A DNA stretch of 64,000 nucleotides from Sphingomonas sp. SUN039 (GCF_024758725.1 NZ_CP096972.1:912001-976000), one strand, 5' to 3'. Shown: positions 44,519-53,137, numbered from the stretch's first letter. Notes: generated from the letters alone by a model not told the origin. Translations and numbers: made by a program.

Positions 44519-44659
44519 ATGCGTCGTCCGCCCTACCTCCTCCTAGTGCTGGTTTTTGCTGTTATCGTGGCAGCGCTGGTGGGCCTGTCGCTCGTCGATG
44601 CAACCAAGACCCAGAAGCGCGTCGAAAAACCGGTCTCCGAAAATGCGCTGGCGAAATAG
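44519..44659 (+). CDS. Small single-helix protein
   Basis: A 46-residue protein with one predicted membrane or signal helix (PPYLLLVLVFAVIVAALVGL) and a polar tail SLVDATKTQKRVEKPVS. It lies directly ahead of the large secreted protein and overlaps its start by 17 bases, so the two are probably coupled. I know of no family. The fit of an N-terminal anchor and short periplasmic tail suggests a small membrane partner of the protein that follows. Confidence 0.6.
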   Translation: MRRPPYLLLVLVFAVIVAALVGLSLVDATKTQKRVEKPVSENALAK

Positions 44660-46442
44660 CCTCCCCGCCGCGCTGCTGGTCGCGGCGAGCGCCGTCGCTC
44701 TGTGGCCGGCGGTCGCTCAGCGCAGCCCCGAATCGATCCTGCCGCCCGGCTTCGGCGAACCCGAACCGGCAAACTCCGCGCGTCCTGCGCCCGAACGGCC
44801 GCAGCGTCCCACGACCGATCTTGTCCCCGATGTCCGCCTCAACGTCCCCGGCGCACCAGCGCAGACCGGCACGCCGACCGACGTCATCGGCGACCTGATC
44901 GAGGACACATCGAATAACTCGACTGCCGTCGTCACGGCCCCGATGGACCTGCCGCCCCAGGCCCGCCGCTCGCTCGACCGCGTCGGCGTCGCCGATGCCG
45001 ACGAGACCGGCTTTGCGCTGAACGCCTATGCATCGACCGACGGTCGTTTCCTCGGCACCATGATGCAGCGGATGAACGCGCCCATCGCCTCGCGCTGGCT
45101 GTCGATCCTGCTGCGCCGGTCGCTGCTCTCCCAATCGGATATTCCGCCCGGCATCGGCGGTGCGGACTGGGTCGCCGAACGTGCATGGCTGCTGCTGCGG
45201 ATGGGCGAGGCCGATATGGCCCGTGCCCTGGTGGCGCGAGTCGACGCAGAGAATTTCACGCCGAAGCTCTACGCCGTTGCGATGCAGGCGGCGCTGGCAA
45301 CCGGCGACCCCGCCTCGCTGTGCCCGATTGCCAATGCGGCGGCGAGTGTCAGCGACGAACCGTCATGGCCGCTGGCACAGGCGATGTGCGCGGGGCTGTC
45401 GGGCGAATCCGGCACAGCCAGCGCGCTGGTCGACAAGGTTCGCGACGCGGGCGACGCGCGCGGCATCGACGTGCTGCTTGCCGAAAAGGTCGTGGGTGCT
45501 GCCACCAACACGCGGCGTTCGGTCAGCATCCAGTGGGACGGTGTCGACAAACTGACGTCATGGCGTTTCGGGCTCGCGACGGCGACAGGGGTAGCGATCC
45601 CGCCGAAGCTGTTTGCGACGGTCGGGCCGCAGGTTCAGGCGTGGCAGGCACGCGCGCCGCTGGCGGCTCCCGCAGCGCGCGTGGCTTTTGCCGAACGCGC
45701 TGCGGCGATGGGCGTGTTTTCGAGTGAGGCACTGGTCGATTTCTTCGGAACCGTCTGGGACGCGACCGACCCTGCCGAGCGTGGCAGCAGTGTCGGGGAG
45801 ACGTTGCGGGCCGCCTATTCGGGCGATGAGTCCGCGCGGTTGGGCGCCATGCGAACCTTGTGGTCGGCAACGGGTGCCGACCCCTATGCGCGTCAGGTCT
45901 TGACCGCCCGTGCGGCGGCGATGCTGTCGCCGGGGTCGGGTGCGTCGGGCGACGATCTCGACCGGGCGGTCGGCTCGATGCTGTCGGCGGGCCTCGATAT
46001 TCAGGCCGCCCGCTGGGGCTCGGCGGCGCAGCGCGGTTCGCTCGCCTGGGCGTTGCTTGCTGTTGGCGCGCCGCGCGCGATCCAGGGACTCGATGCGTCC
46101 GCCGTGCGTGCCATCGACGGCGGCGAAGAGGACCGGCGGGCGAAATTCATGCTTGCGGCGCTCGCAGGGCTCGGCCGGATTTCCGCCGACGATGCGAGCA
46201 GCCTTGCCGAAAGCTATGCCGTACCTCTCGGTCGGCAGACCAAGTGGACACAGGCGCTCGACCGCGCGGCAAAGTCAGGGCAGGCCGGCACCGTCGTGTT
46301 GATTGCGGCGGCGGGGATGCAGACGCGCGAATGGCAATATGTCCCGCCCGAATCGCTCTACCACATCGTCGTCGCCTTCCGGCGGGTCGGCCTCGAACCC
46401 GAGGCACGGATGATCGCTGCCGAGGCGCTGACCCGCGCTTGA
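44643..46442 (+). CDS. Secreted alpha-helical protein of unknown function
   Basis: A 599-residue protein with a signal peptide (SLPAALLVAASAVALWPAVA, cut after AVAQ). After a proline-rich linker comes a long, alanine-rich helical region with repeat-like units (ERAWLLLRMGEADMARALVA, LYAVAMQAALATGDPASLC), resembling superhelical repeats such as TPR/SEL1, but I find no clear motif. It likely acts in the periplasm. Its TGA overlaps the TTG start of xerD. The function is unknown; the conserved position between aroK and xerD in related genomes would be worth testing. Confidence 0.75.
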   Translation: MRWRNSLPAALLVAASAVALWPAVAQRSPESILPPGFGEPEPANSARPAPERPQRPTTDLVPDVRLNVPGAPAQTGTPTDVIGDLIEDTSNNSTAVVTAPMDLPPQARRSLDRVGVADADETGFALNAYASTDGRFLGTMMQRMNAPIASRWLSILLRRSLLSQSDIPPGIGGADWVAERAWLLLRMGEADMARALVARVDAENFTPKLYAVAMQAALATGDPASLCPIANAAASVSDEPSWPLAQAMCAGLSGESGTASALVDKVRDAGDARGIDVLLAEKVVGAATNTRRSVSIQWDGVDKLTSWRFGLATATGVAIPPKLFATVGPQVQAWQARAPLAAPAARVAFAERAAAMGVFSSEALVDFFGTVWDATDPAERGSSVGETLRAAYSGDESARLGAMRTLWSATGADPYARQVLTARAAAMLSPGSGASGDDLDRAVGSMLSAGLDIQAARWGSAAQRGSLAWALLAVGAPRAIQGLDASAVRAIDGGEEDRRAKFMLAALAGLGRISADDASSLAESYAVPLGRQTKWTQALDRAAKSGQAGTVVLIAAAGMQTREWQYVPPESLYHIVVAFRRVGLEPEARMIAAEALTRA

Positions 46443-47344
46443 ACGTCCCCGACGACGGCGCTGCGATTGCGGCCTTTCTGTCGGCGCTGGCCGCCGAGGC
46501 CGGGGCCGCGCGCAACACCTTGATGGCGTACCGGTCGGACCTCGAACTGGCGTCCGACGCGCTGTCGGGACGGCTGGGGCGCGCGCAGCCGACCGACCTC
46601 AACCGGCTTGCCGATGGCTGGGCGACGCTGGCGCGGTCCACCGTTGCCCGCAAATCAGCCGCACTGCGACGCTTTTTCGGGTTTTTGCTCGACGAAGGAT
46701 TGCGCGCCGACGATCCGTCGAGTGCCTTGCCGCGCCCCGGGGGAATGCAGCGACGTCTGCCACGCGTCCTCGACCACATCGATATCGACCGGCTGTTCTC
46801 CGTGCTCGCCGCGCGTCTGGCCGCCAGCAAAGATGCCTCCGCCGATCTCCGCCTGCTAGCGTTGGTGGAATTGCTCTACGGCTCGGGTCTGCGCGCGACC
46901 GAACTGGTCTCGCTGGAGGTCCGCGCAATCTCGCCCGACCGGCCTTACGCGATTCTCAAAGGGAAGGGCGGACGCGAACGCCTTGTGCCTGTCTCCGACC
47001 GCGCCCGCGCTGCCGTGACGGCTTGGAAAGCAGTGCGCGGCGATGCGCCCGGTTATCTTTTCCCGTCCGGTGCCAAGCACTTGAGCCGCGTTCGCCTGTT
47101 CCAGCTGCTTCGGACGCTGGCGGCCGAGGCGGGCATCCCGCCCGACCGGATCAGCCCGCACGTGCTGCGCCATGCTTTTGCCACCCACCTTCTCGAGGGG
47201 GGCGCAGACTTGCGCGCGCTTCAGACTATGCTCGGCCACGCCGATATCGCGACCACAGAAATTTACACCCATGTCGAAACGGCGCGGCTTGTCGAGTTGG
47301 TCACGACGCGGCATCCTTTGGCCGACAAAGGGAGAGAGACATGA
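46439..47344 (+). CDS. xerD: Tyrosine recombinase XerD
   Basis: A 301-residue site-specific recombinase that resolves chromosome dimers at dif. The N-terminal SAM-like domain is followed by the catalytic part with R in LLYGSGLRATELVSL, K in ILKGKGGRERLVP, H-x-x-R in ISPHVLRHAFATHLL, and LGHADIATTEIYTHV with the nucleophile Tyr. The start is TTG 46439, overlapping the upstream stop; the longer frame to the left is a shadow of the preceding gene. XerD is chosen over XerC from sequence order and is slightly uncertain. Confidence 0.92.
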   Translation: MNVPDDGAAIAAFLSALAAEAGAARNTLMAYRSDLELASDALSGRLGRAQPTDLNRLADGWATLARSTVARKSAALRRFFGFLLDEGLRADDPSSALPRPGGMQRRLPRVLDHIDIDRLFSVLAARLAASKDASADLRLLALVELLYGSGLRATELVSLEVRAISPDRPYAILKGKGGRERLVPVSDRARAAVTAWKAVRGDAPGYLFPSGAKHLSRVRLFQLLRTLAAEAGIPPDRISPHVLRHAFATHLLEGGADLRALQTMLGHADIATTEIYTHVETARLVELVTTRHPLADKGRET

Positions 47345-48789
47345 CCATGCGAACCTGGGGCATTGCCGCCGCGATCGCCGTTGCTGCACTGCCGGCGCAG
47401 CCCTTGCTCGCACAGAGCGCGTCGTCGATTTCGGCGCAGGACAAGGCGCAAGGCGCAGAAGCGCATCCGCAGCTGCTGCGCGAATACGGCGGTGCCTATG
47501 TGGGACCGCAAGCCGATTACGTGCGGCGCGTCGGGCAGAAAATTGCCGTCCAGTCGGGTCTGTCGAACGCGCAGAGCGACTTCACCGTGTCTCTGCTCAA
47601 CTCGCCGGTCGACAACGCTTTCGCGATCCCCGGCGGCTATGTCTACGTCACCCGCAACCTGCTTGCGCTGATGAACGACGAGGCCGAACTGGCCTCGGTC
47701 ATGGGCCATGAAGTCGGTCACGTTGCGGCGCGCCATTCGCGCGCCCGCAACAATACCTCGACCGCTGTCGGCATCGGCACGTCGCTGCTGGGCGCATTGC
47801 TCGGCAATTCTGCGCTGGGACAGCTTGCAACGCGCGGTGTCGGGACCGTGGCTCAACTCGGCGTACTCAGCTATTCGCGCGGGCAGGAAACCCAAGCCGA
47901 CAGCCTCGGCGTGCAGTATCTCGTCAAGGCGGGGTATGATCCCCTTGCTGCCTCGTCGATGCTCGGCGATCTGGCGGCACAGAACACGCTCGATGCCCGG
48001 ATCGGTGGCAAAAGCGGCGGGACGCCAACGATTTTCAGTACCCACCCCGATCCCTTGGGGCGCGTCGCCCGCACCCGGCAGGAAGCGACCGCGACCGGTT
48101 TTACCAAGGGAGTCCGCAACCGCGACGCATTTCTCGCGGCGATCGACGGCATGATCTATGGCGACGACCCCGCGCAGGGTATCGTCGACGGGCAGACCTT
48201 CCGTCATCCCGGCCTGAAACTCGCCTTCACGGCACCGACGGGCTTTGCCATGGCGAACGGGACCGATGCTGTCACGATGACCGGGCAAGGCGGGCAGGCC
48301 AGCTTTTCGGGTGGTGCCTATACCGGCGACCTCGATACCTATATCCGCAGTGTTTTCAAGGCACTGGCTCCGAACAGCAATCTCGATGCAGCTGCGGCGC
48401 GGCGGTTTCAGGTGGGCGGTATGGATGCCGCGAGCGCAACCGTCGGCGCGACCACCCAGTCAGGACCGGTCGATGTGACGGTCGTCGCCTACGCCGCTGA
48501 AGCCAAAGCGGCTTATCATTTCGTGCTGATCACCGCGCAGGGGTCGGGGATCGGGCCGTTCCAGTCGCTGGTGAATTCGGTTCGCCGCCTGTCCGCGAGC
48601 GAATCCGCAGCGATCAAGCCGCGACGGATCAAGGTAGTGACGGTCGGGCGCACCGATACGGTGGCGACCCTCGCGGCGCGCATGGCCTATCCGGCGATGC
48701 AGGCGGAGCGGTTTCGCGTCCTCAACGGACTTGCGGCAGATGCGGTCGTCCGGCCGGGGCAAAAGGTCAAACTGGTCGTCATCGGATGA
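47341..48789 (+). CDS. M48 family metalloprotease with C-terminal LysM-like domain
   Basis: A 482-residue secreted protease. Signal peptide: MTMRTWGIAAAIAVAALPAQ. The zinc motif H-E-x-x-H is in VMGHEVGHVAARHSR, and the third ligand Glu in RGQETQADSLGVQYL. Around residue 290-420 is an unassigned beta-rich region, and the end, VTVGRTDTVATLAARM and RPGQKVKLVV, is LysM-like. Similar periplasmic proteases (BepA/YfgC type) help with outer-membrane protein quality control; the cell-wall-binding end suggests the same compartment. The start overlaps the xerD stop. Confidence 0.9.
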   Translation: MTMRTWGIAAAIAVAALPAQPLLAQSASSISAQDKAQGAEAHPQLLREYGGAYVGPQADYVRRVGQKIAVQSGLSNAQSDFTVSLLNSPVDNAFAIPGGYVYVTRNLLALMNDEAELASVMGHEVGHVAARHSRARNNTSTAVGIGTSLLGALLGNSALGQLATRGVGTVAQLGVLSYSRGQETQADSLGVQYLVKAGYDPLAASSMLGDLAAQNTLDARIGGKSGGTPTIFSTHPDPLGRVARTRQEATATGFTKGVRNRDAFLAAIDGMIYGDDPAQGIVDGQTFRHPGLKLAFTAPTGFAMANGTDAVTMTGQGGQASFSGGAYTGDLDTYIRSVFKALAPNSNLDAAAARRFQVGGMDAASATVGATTQSGPVDVTVVAYAAEAKAAYHFVLITAQGSGIGPFQSLVNSVRRLSASESAAIKPRRIKVVTVGRTDTVATLAARMAYPAMQAERFRVLNGLAADAVVRPGQKVKLVVIG

Positions 48790-48809
48790 CGACCAGTCCG
48801 TGACAGTAA

Positions 48810-48989
48810 TCAGCCCTTCGACATCGTTGTCGAGGAGTTGTTGAACGTCTTTTTCAACTGCGTCCCCATGCCCGACATTGCGCCGACGGCGGCAACGGCG
48901 ATCAGGGCGGCAATCAGGCCATATTCGATGGCGGTCGCTCCACGGTTGTGCGTGGCGACCATGCGAAGGGCGTGAAGGAAGTTAACCAT
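48810..48989 (-). CDS. Flp/Fap type IVb pilin
   Basis: A 59-residue prepilin. After a short leader (VNFLHALRMVATHNRG) comes the cleavage site G-A/ATAIEYGLIAALIAVAAV. The mature part ends KTFNNSSTTMSKG. The E+5 and Y+6 typical of Flp pilins (IEYGLIA) are present. ATG 48989 follows GGAG at a correct distance. It is nearly the same as the next pilin. These subunits form tad (Flp) pili for tight adherence; the assembly genes are not in the window. Confidence 0.93.
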   Translation of the reverse strand: MVNFLHALRMVATHNRGATAIEYGLIAALIAVAAVGAMSGMGTQLKKTFNNSSTTMSKG

Positions 48990-49012
48990 CTTCTTGCTCC
49001 ACTTATGAAAAT

Positions 49013-49038
49013 GGGCGGGAAACCGAAATTTCCCGCCC
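49013..49038 (-). terminator. Hairpin in the pilin spacer (first)
   Basis: A perfect inverted repeat, GGGCGGGAAA against TTTCCCGCCC, with a six-base loop. It lies between the two near-identical pilin genes, just upstream of the ribosome site of the one at 48810. It may end or weaken transcription from the pilin at 49085, or protect the mRNA end. There is no long T-run. Confidence 0.5.
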
Positions 49039-49052
49039 ACTTTCGAACTTCG

Positions 49053-49084
49053 TTTGTTGCCCGCCGCGAACGGCGGGCGACAAA
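49053..49084 (-). terminator. Hairpin at the 3' end of the second pilin gene
   Basis: TTTGTTGCCCGCCG pairs with CGGCGGGCGACAAA around a CGAA tetraloop, with only one G-T wobble. It begins directly at the stop codon of the pilin at 49085. Two hairpins in a row in this spacer suggest mRNA processing that would give more of the upstream pilin transcript. The T-run of a classical terminator is weak. Confidence 0.55.
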
Positions 49085-49252
49085 TCAGCCCTTCGACATC
49101 GTGGTCGACGAGTTGTTGAAGGTCTTGCTGATCTGCGAACCGAGGCCCGACATCGCGCCAACGGCAGCGACGGCGATCAGAGCGGCGATCAGGCCGTACT
49201 CGATGGCGGTGGCACCCTTCTTGTCGGCGAACATTTTGCGAATCATTTTCAT
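49085..49252 (-). CDS. Flp/Fap type IVb pilin, second copy
   Basis: A 55-residue prepilin: leader MKMIRKMFADKKG, then ATAIEYGLIAALIAVAAVGA and QISKTFNNSSTTMSKG. Over the mature part it differs from the first copy at only a few places (GLGSQIS against GMGTQLK). ATG 49252 has AGGAG seven bases upstream. The upstream 130 bases hold the promoter region, but no certain box could be identified. The pair looks like a recent tandem duplication. Confidence 0.93.
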   Translation of the reverse strand: MKMIRKMFADKKGATAIEYGLIAALIAVAAVGAMSGLGSQISKTFNNSSTTMSKG

Positions 49253-49385
49253 TTCCGGTCTCCTGTTGGGGTTAATCCCAGTGTTCAACTACCCGACTGT
49301 CCCGCTTGAATTAGTGAGCCAGTGATTTGGAAGTTAGGGTGGGGAAGTTTCCAAAAACTTAATGCCGGAACGACTTTTTTGCGGG

Positions 49386-49556
49386 TCAGCTCTTGGCGAC
49401 GGTGTTCGACACATTGTTCCACATATTCACGGATGTGGTGGCGAAGTTCTTGATCCCAAGAAACGCGCCCAACACCACGAGCGCGGCGATCAGGCCGTAC
49501 TCGATGGCAGTGGCACCGCGCTTGTCGCGCAACAATTTGCTTAGTCCCGATCTCAT
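49386..49556 (-). CDS. Flp/Fap type IVb pilin, divergent copy
   Basis: A 56-residue prepilin with leader MRSGLSKLLRDKRG and core ATAIEYGLIAALVVLGAFLG followed by NMWNNVSNTVAKS. It shares the prepilin cleavage site and IEYGLIAAL with the other two, but the C-terminal half is different. It may be a minor pilin or another major form. ATG 49556 follows GGGGA. The upstream neighbour, mutT, is divergent. Confidence 0.9.
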   Translation of the reverse strand: MRSGLSKLLRDKRGATAIEYGLIAALVVLGAFLGIKNFATTSVNMWNNVSNTVAKS

Positions 49557-49630
49557 CGACAGTCCCCGGTCGAGCCGTCGTCCCATTACGGCAGGTTGGA
49601 ATTAGGGGCGGAGCGGTTAAGAAAGTCTTG

Positions 49631-50044
49631 ATGGGGCAAGTCTCGACATTGTGGGTAGTGGCGGCGGCGCTCGTCGATGGCGACGGCCGCGTGCTCGTTC
49701 AGCAGCGCCCGGCGGGCAAGTCGATGGCCGGGCTGTGGGAATTTCCCGGCGGCAAAGTCGAATCCGGCGAAACGCCGGAAGCGGCGCTCGTTCGCGAACT
49801 CCGTGAGGAATTGGGGATCGAGGTCGATCCGGACGATCTCGTGGCGGGCCCGTTCGCGAGCGAACCGCTCGGCGACCGGCACCTGGTCATGCTGCTCTAC
49901 ACCTGCCACCGCTGGCAGGGCGAAGCCGAAGCGCGAGAGGCCGCGGCTATCGGCTGGCATTTTCCGGCCGATTTGCACATTCTGCCGATGCCGCCCGCCG
50001 ACGGGCCGCTGGTCGCGTTTCTGGAAAATCGGTTGTCGATCTAG
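49631..50044 (+). CDS. mutT: 8-oxo-dGTP diphosphatase (MutT-like Nudix)
   Basis: A 137-residue Nudix enzyme removing oxidised dGTP from the nucleotide pool. The box is present as GGKVESGETPEAALVRELRE followed by ELGI, with LVQQRPAGKSMAGLWEFPGG before it, as in MutT. I start at ATG 49631 (MGQVSTLWVVAAALV); a TTG three bases earlier is possible. Its stop overlaps that of the convergent methyltransferase gene by one to three bases. Confidence 0.93.
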   Translation: MGQVSTLWVVAAALVDGDGRVLVQQRPAGKSMAGLWEFPGGKVESGETPEAALVRELREELGIEVDPDDLVAGPFASEPLGDRHLVMLLYTCHRWQGEAEAREAAAIGWHFPADLHILPMPPADGPLVAFLENRLSI

Positions 50045-50829
50045 GTTTTGGCAGCCGCTGCCCAGCCTGTCAGAATCAGCAACGTCACCGTTTCGATCGC
50101 CCGTCCGTCGGCACCTCCAGACCGTTCGAATGCCGCGCGTGCCGCCGCCAGCCATCCCGGCGAGACTCCGCGACGCTCGGCCAGCACATTGCCCAATCCT
50201 GCTGCGCGGATATCGCCGACCAGCCGGTCGAACGACGGATAGGACAGCCGCAGCGTCTCCGCATCGGCCACTGGCAGCGCAAATCCTGCACGCACGAGCA
50301 GATCGCCCGCCGCCCGCACGTCGATCTGCGGATGCAGCCGCGCCACGGCGCGCCCCTGCGCCGCATCGACAGCACTCGCTACATCGCGCAGCACCGGCAG
50401 GCTTGGCGACCCGATCAGACAGGCAAGGAACAGCCCGTCGTCGCGCAGCGCCCGCCGCGCCGCGATCAGCGCACCGGGCACATCGTCGACGGTGTCGAGC
50501 CCCGACGGCATGACGACGAGGTCGTAAAGCCCTGATGCCACGTCCAGCCGGTCCTCGTCGCAAAAATTTCCCGATGCGGCCGCCGCATATACGACGCCAT
50601 GGTCGGTCTCAGTGACCGCGATGCCGCGCTCGCGCAGTGCCGTCGCCACGATACGCGGGCCCGTGTTGATGACCAACGCAGTCGCAAAGGGCCGGGTGAC
50701 CGCATCCAGTCGTTCGAGCAACTCCCGCGCGATTCCCGCCTCCAGCGGCGACGGCTCGCTACACGCCACCCGGTCGCGGCGCAGTCGGCGCGCGACGCGG
50801 TCGAAAATAACGGGCGGCGGCGACGTCAT
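50041..50829 (-). CDS. SAM-dependent methyltransferase-like protein (NDUFAF5/BioC type)
   Basis: A 262-residue protein. It begins IFDRVARRLRRDRVA, as NDUFAF5-type proteins do, with the expected cofactor region around ATALVINTGPRIVATALRE and DHGVVYA. The next elements, YDLVVMPSGLDTVDDVPGAL and ARRALRDDGLFLACLIG, match class I methyltransferases. Relatives hydroxylate or methylate complex I subunits or make biotin precursors. The glycine-rich loop is partly degenerate, so activity is uncertain. Divergent from comF, with 42 bases between the starts. Confidence 0.82.
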   Translation of the reverse strand: MTSPPPVIFDRVARRLRRDRVACSEPSPLEAGIARELLERLDAVTRPFATALVINTGPRIVATALRERGIAVTETDHGVVYAAAASGNFCDEDRLDVASGLYDLVVMPSGLDTVDDVPGALIAARRALRDDGLFLACLIGSPSLPVLRDVASAVDAAQGRAVARLHPQIDVRAAGDLLVRAGFALPVADAETLRLSYPSFDRLVGDIRAAGLGNVLAERRGVSPGWLAAARAAFERSGGADGRAIETVTLLILTGWAAAAKT

Positions 50830-50871
50830 GACCGGCTTGTGCCGCCGCCCGTGCGGCGCGACAACCGTGCA

Positions 50872-51573
50872 ATGCAGATGGCATGGCCGATCAAGCAGAT
50901 TGTCGATTTCGCGCTGCCCCCGCGCTGCGGCGGGTGCGGGACGATTGTCGAGGCCGATCATCGATTCTGTACGCCTTGCTGGACCTCGCTCGATTTCCTG
51001 ACCGGCGACGGCTGTGCGCTGTGCAACCTGCCCATGGCAGCCGTTTCAGGAACGATCTGCGGCCCTTGCCTCGCCGCGCCGCCGCGTCATGACGGCGTGC
51101 GCGCAGCCGTCGCTTACGGACCGGTTGCCCGCGACATCGCGCTTCGGCTCAAATACGGGCGGCGCACGGGCCTCGCGCGCACCATGGCGTCGGTCATGGA
51201 GCATCACGCCGACGCGCCGGGGATCGTCGTGCCAGTGCCGTTGCACCGCTGGCGGATCTGGTCGCGCGGATTCAATCAGGCAGCGGCAGTCGCACACGCC
51301 ATTGCCGAAGCCCGAGCGCTCGATCTGCACACCGGCCTGCTCGTCCGTAAACGCGCGACGCCGTCGCTGCGCGGCCTATCGGGACGCAAACGGGCCGATG
51401 CCGTGCGGGGAGCCTTTCGGACGACCGCGCGGATCGAGGGCGGTACTGTCTGGCTGGTGGATGACGTCTATACCAGCGGGGCAACGGCCAATGCCTGTGC
51501 CGCTGCGCTCAAACGTGCCGGGGCCGACCGTGTCTTCGTCCTCGTCTGGGCGCGTGTCCTGCGCGAGGATTGA
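50872..51573 (+). CDS. ComF family phosphoribosyltransferase-like protein
   Basis: A 233-residue protein with an N-terminal zinc-finger-like region (PPRCGGCG, FCTPCW, CALCNLPM, CGPC: four CxxC pairs) and a C-terminal PRTase-like fold, including VPVPLHRWRIWSRGFNQAA and the PRPP loop VWLVDDVYTSGATANAC. ComF-type proteins are needed for DNA uptake in competent bacteria; the function here is inferred. ATG 50872 is used; ATG 50878 is also possible. The gene leads a coupled run through glutaredoxin to DUF1178. Confidence 0.92.
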   Translation: MQMAWPIKQIVDFALPPRCGGCGTIVEADHRFCTPCWTSLDFLTGDGCALCNLPMAAVSGTICGPCLAAPPRHDGVRAAVAYGPVARDIALRLKYGRRTGLARTMASVMEHHADAPGIVVPVPLHRWRIWSRGFNQAAAVAHAIAEARALDLHTGLLVRKRATPSLRGLSGRKRADAVRGAFRTTARIEGGTVWLVDDVYTSGATANACAAALKRAGADRVFVLVWARVLRED

Positions 51574-51617
51574 CAAGCGCCGACCCTGTCCGCACGTCTC
51601 ACGGGGAAAGGAACGCC

Positions 51618-51878
51618 ATGCCGCGCGTCGAAATCTATACCAAGGCGTTTTGCCCGTTCTGCTCGCGGGCGCTGTCGCTGCTCGGCGGCAAGGGGGTTGC
51701 TTACGAGGAGTACGACATCACAATGGGCGGTCCGAAGCGCGCCGAAATGGTCGAACGTTCCGGTGGACGCCTCACCGTGCCGCAGATATTTGTCGGCGGC
51801 ACACATATCGGTGGGTCGGACGATCTCGCTGCCGCCGAGCAGAGCGGCGAACTCGACCGCTTGCTGGCGATGTCGTGA
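51618..51878 (+). CDS. grxC: Glutaredoxin 3
   Basis: An 86-residue dithiol glutaredoxin, reducing protein and ribonucleotide-reductase disulfides with glutathione. The active site is CPFC in YTKAFCPFCSRALSLL; TVPQIFVGGTHIGGSDDL is the glutathione-binding cis-Pro segment. ATG 51618 has AAAGGAA upstream. The stop overlaps the next gene's GTG start. Confidence 0.97.
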   Translation: MPRVEIYTKAFCPFCSRALSLLGGKGVAYEEYDITMGGPKRAEMVERSGGRLTVPQIFVGGTHIGGSDDLAAAEQSGELDRLLAMS

Positions 51879-52696
51879 AGATCGCGCTGCTCCAGATGAC
51901 ATCGGGGATCGATCCCGATGTCAATGCCGCGACCCTCGAAACGGCAATTGCCGATGCGGCGGGGCAAGGCGCAGCGATGCTGTTTACGCCCGAAATGTCG
52001 GGTCTGCTCGATTCGAACGGCGCGCGTGCGGCGACGCAGGTGACCGACGAGGTACATGACCGCGTGCTGGCCCGGGTCCGCGCAGCGGCTGCCCGTGAGG
52101 GTGTTTGGGTCCATCTCGGCTCGCTGGCAGTAGAGGGCGACGAGGGCGACCCGCGCTGGGCCAACCGCGCCTTCGTAATCGACGCGGATGGCGAAATCGC
52201 CGCGCGCTACGACAAGGTACATCTGTTCGATGTCGACCTACCGACGGGCGAGAGCTGGCGCGAATCGTCGCGATACGTGCCGGGGCAAGACACGGCCTTG
52301 GTCAATACCCCCGTCGGTAAGCTAGGCTTGTCGATCTGTTACGATATGCGCTTCCCCGCGCTGTTTCAGGCGTTGAGCGGAGCAGGAGCGACGATCCTGT
52401 CGGTCCCGGCGGCCTTTACTGTCCCGACTGGACAGGCGCACTGGCACACCTTGTTGCGTGCCCGCGCCATCGAGAATGCCTGTTGGCTCGTCGCGGCGGC
52501 CCAGACCGGCACGCACGAGGACGGGCGTAGCACTTACGGGCATTCGCTCGTGGTCGATCCGTGGGGCAAAGTAGTGCTCGATATGGAGACGACGGCAGGC
52601 CTGGCCGTCTGCGAGATCGACCCTGCCGCCGTCGACGATGTTCGCAGCCGCGTCCCGGTCATTGCTCATCGCCGTGCCATTCCGGTCCCAGCATGA
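51875..52696 (+). CDS. Carbon-nitrogen hydrolase (Nit/omega-amidase type)
   Basis: A 273-residue nitrilase-superfamily amidase. The catalytic triad is seen as Glu40 in LFTPEMSG, Lys in RYDKVHLFDV, and Cys in LSICYDMRFP. The closest eukaryotic match is Nit1/Nit2-type deaminated glutathione amidase or omega-amidase, which fits a gene right after glutaredoxin. GTG 51875 overlaps the grxC stop. Its own TGA overlaps the DUF1178 start. Confidence 0.93.
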   Translation: MKIALLQMTSGIDPDVNAATLETAIADAAGQGAAMLFTPEMSGLLDSNGARAATQVTDEVHDRVLARVRAAAAREGVWVHLGSLAVEGDEGDPRWANRAFVIDADGEIAARYDKVHLFDVDLPTGESWRESSRYVPGQDTALVNTPVGKLGLSICYDMRFPALFQALSGAGATILSVPAAFTVPTGQAHWHTLLRARAIENACWLVAAAQTGTHEDGRSTYGHSLVVDPWGKVVLDMETTAGLAVCEIDPAAVDDVRSRVPVIAHRRAIPVPA

Positions 52697-53103
52697 TCGT
52701 TTTCGACCTGAAATGTGCGCAGGGCCACGGGTTCGAGGGCTGGTTCGCCGACAGCGATTCCTTTGCGGACCAGCGCGACGGCGGGCAGATTCCCTGTCCC
52801 TATTGCGGCAGTACGGCGGTCGAACGTGCGCTGTCGGTGCCGCGGATAGGCGCGAAGGGGAACCGCAGCGAACCGGCCGAACTCGTCCAGAAGCTCGCCG
52901 GGCTACAAGCCGAAATGCTCAAAGACTCCAAATGGGTCGGCGACGATTTCGCCCGGCAAGCGCGCGCGATGGCCGATGGCGACACACCGCAAGCCACGAT
53001 CCATGGCCAAGCGACGATCGGCCAAGCGAAGGAGTTGCACGACGACGGGATCACGGTGATGCCGCTGCCGTTTGCCGTCGTCCCGCCCGAACAACAGAAT
53101 TGA
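52693..53103 (+). CDS. DUF1178 family zinc-ribbon protein
   Basis: A 136-residue protein beginning MIVFDLKCAQGHGFEGWFAD, followed by IPCPYCGSTAVERALSVPRI. The C-x-x-x-H (CAQGH) and CxxC pair make a zinc ribbon. The family's conserved WVGDDFARQARAM region is also present. DUF1178 often accompanies nitrilase genes, as here. The function is unknown. It ends 34 bases before tRNA-Arg. Confidence 0.92.
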   Translation: MIVFDLKCAQGHGFEGWFADSDSFADQRDGGQIPCPYCGSTAVERALSVPRIGAKGNRSEPAELVQKLAGLQAEMLKDSKWVGDDFARQARAMADGDTPQATIHGQATIGQAKELHDDGITVMPLPFAVVPPEQQN

Positions 53104-53137
53104 CCGGCACGGCCCCGCACGGCTAGCAGACCCCCGT

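Noticed and set aside
46439-47344. xerD as the integrase of a mobile element
   Set aside because: It is a core-type XerD, embedded in conserved housekeeping genes, with no attachment repeats or tRNA target next to it.
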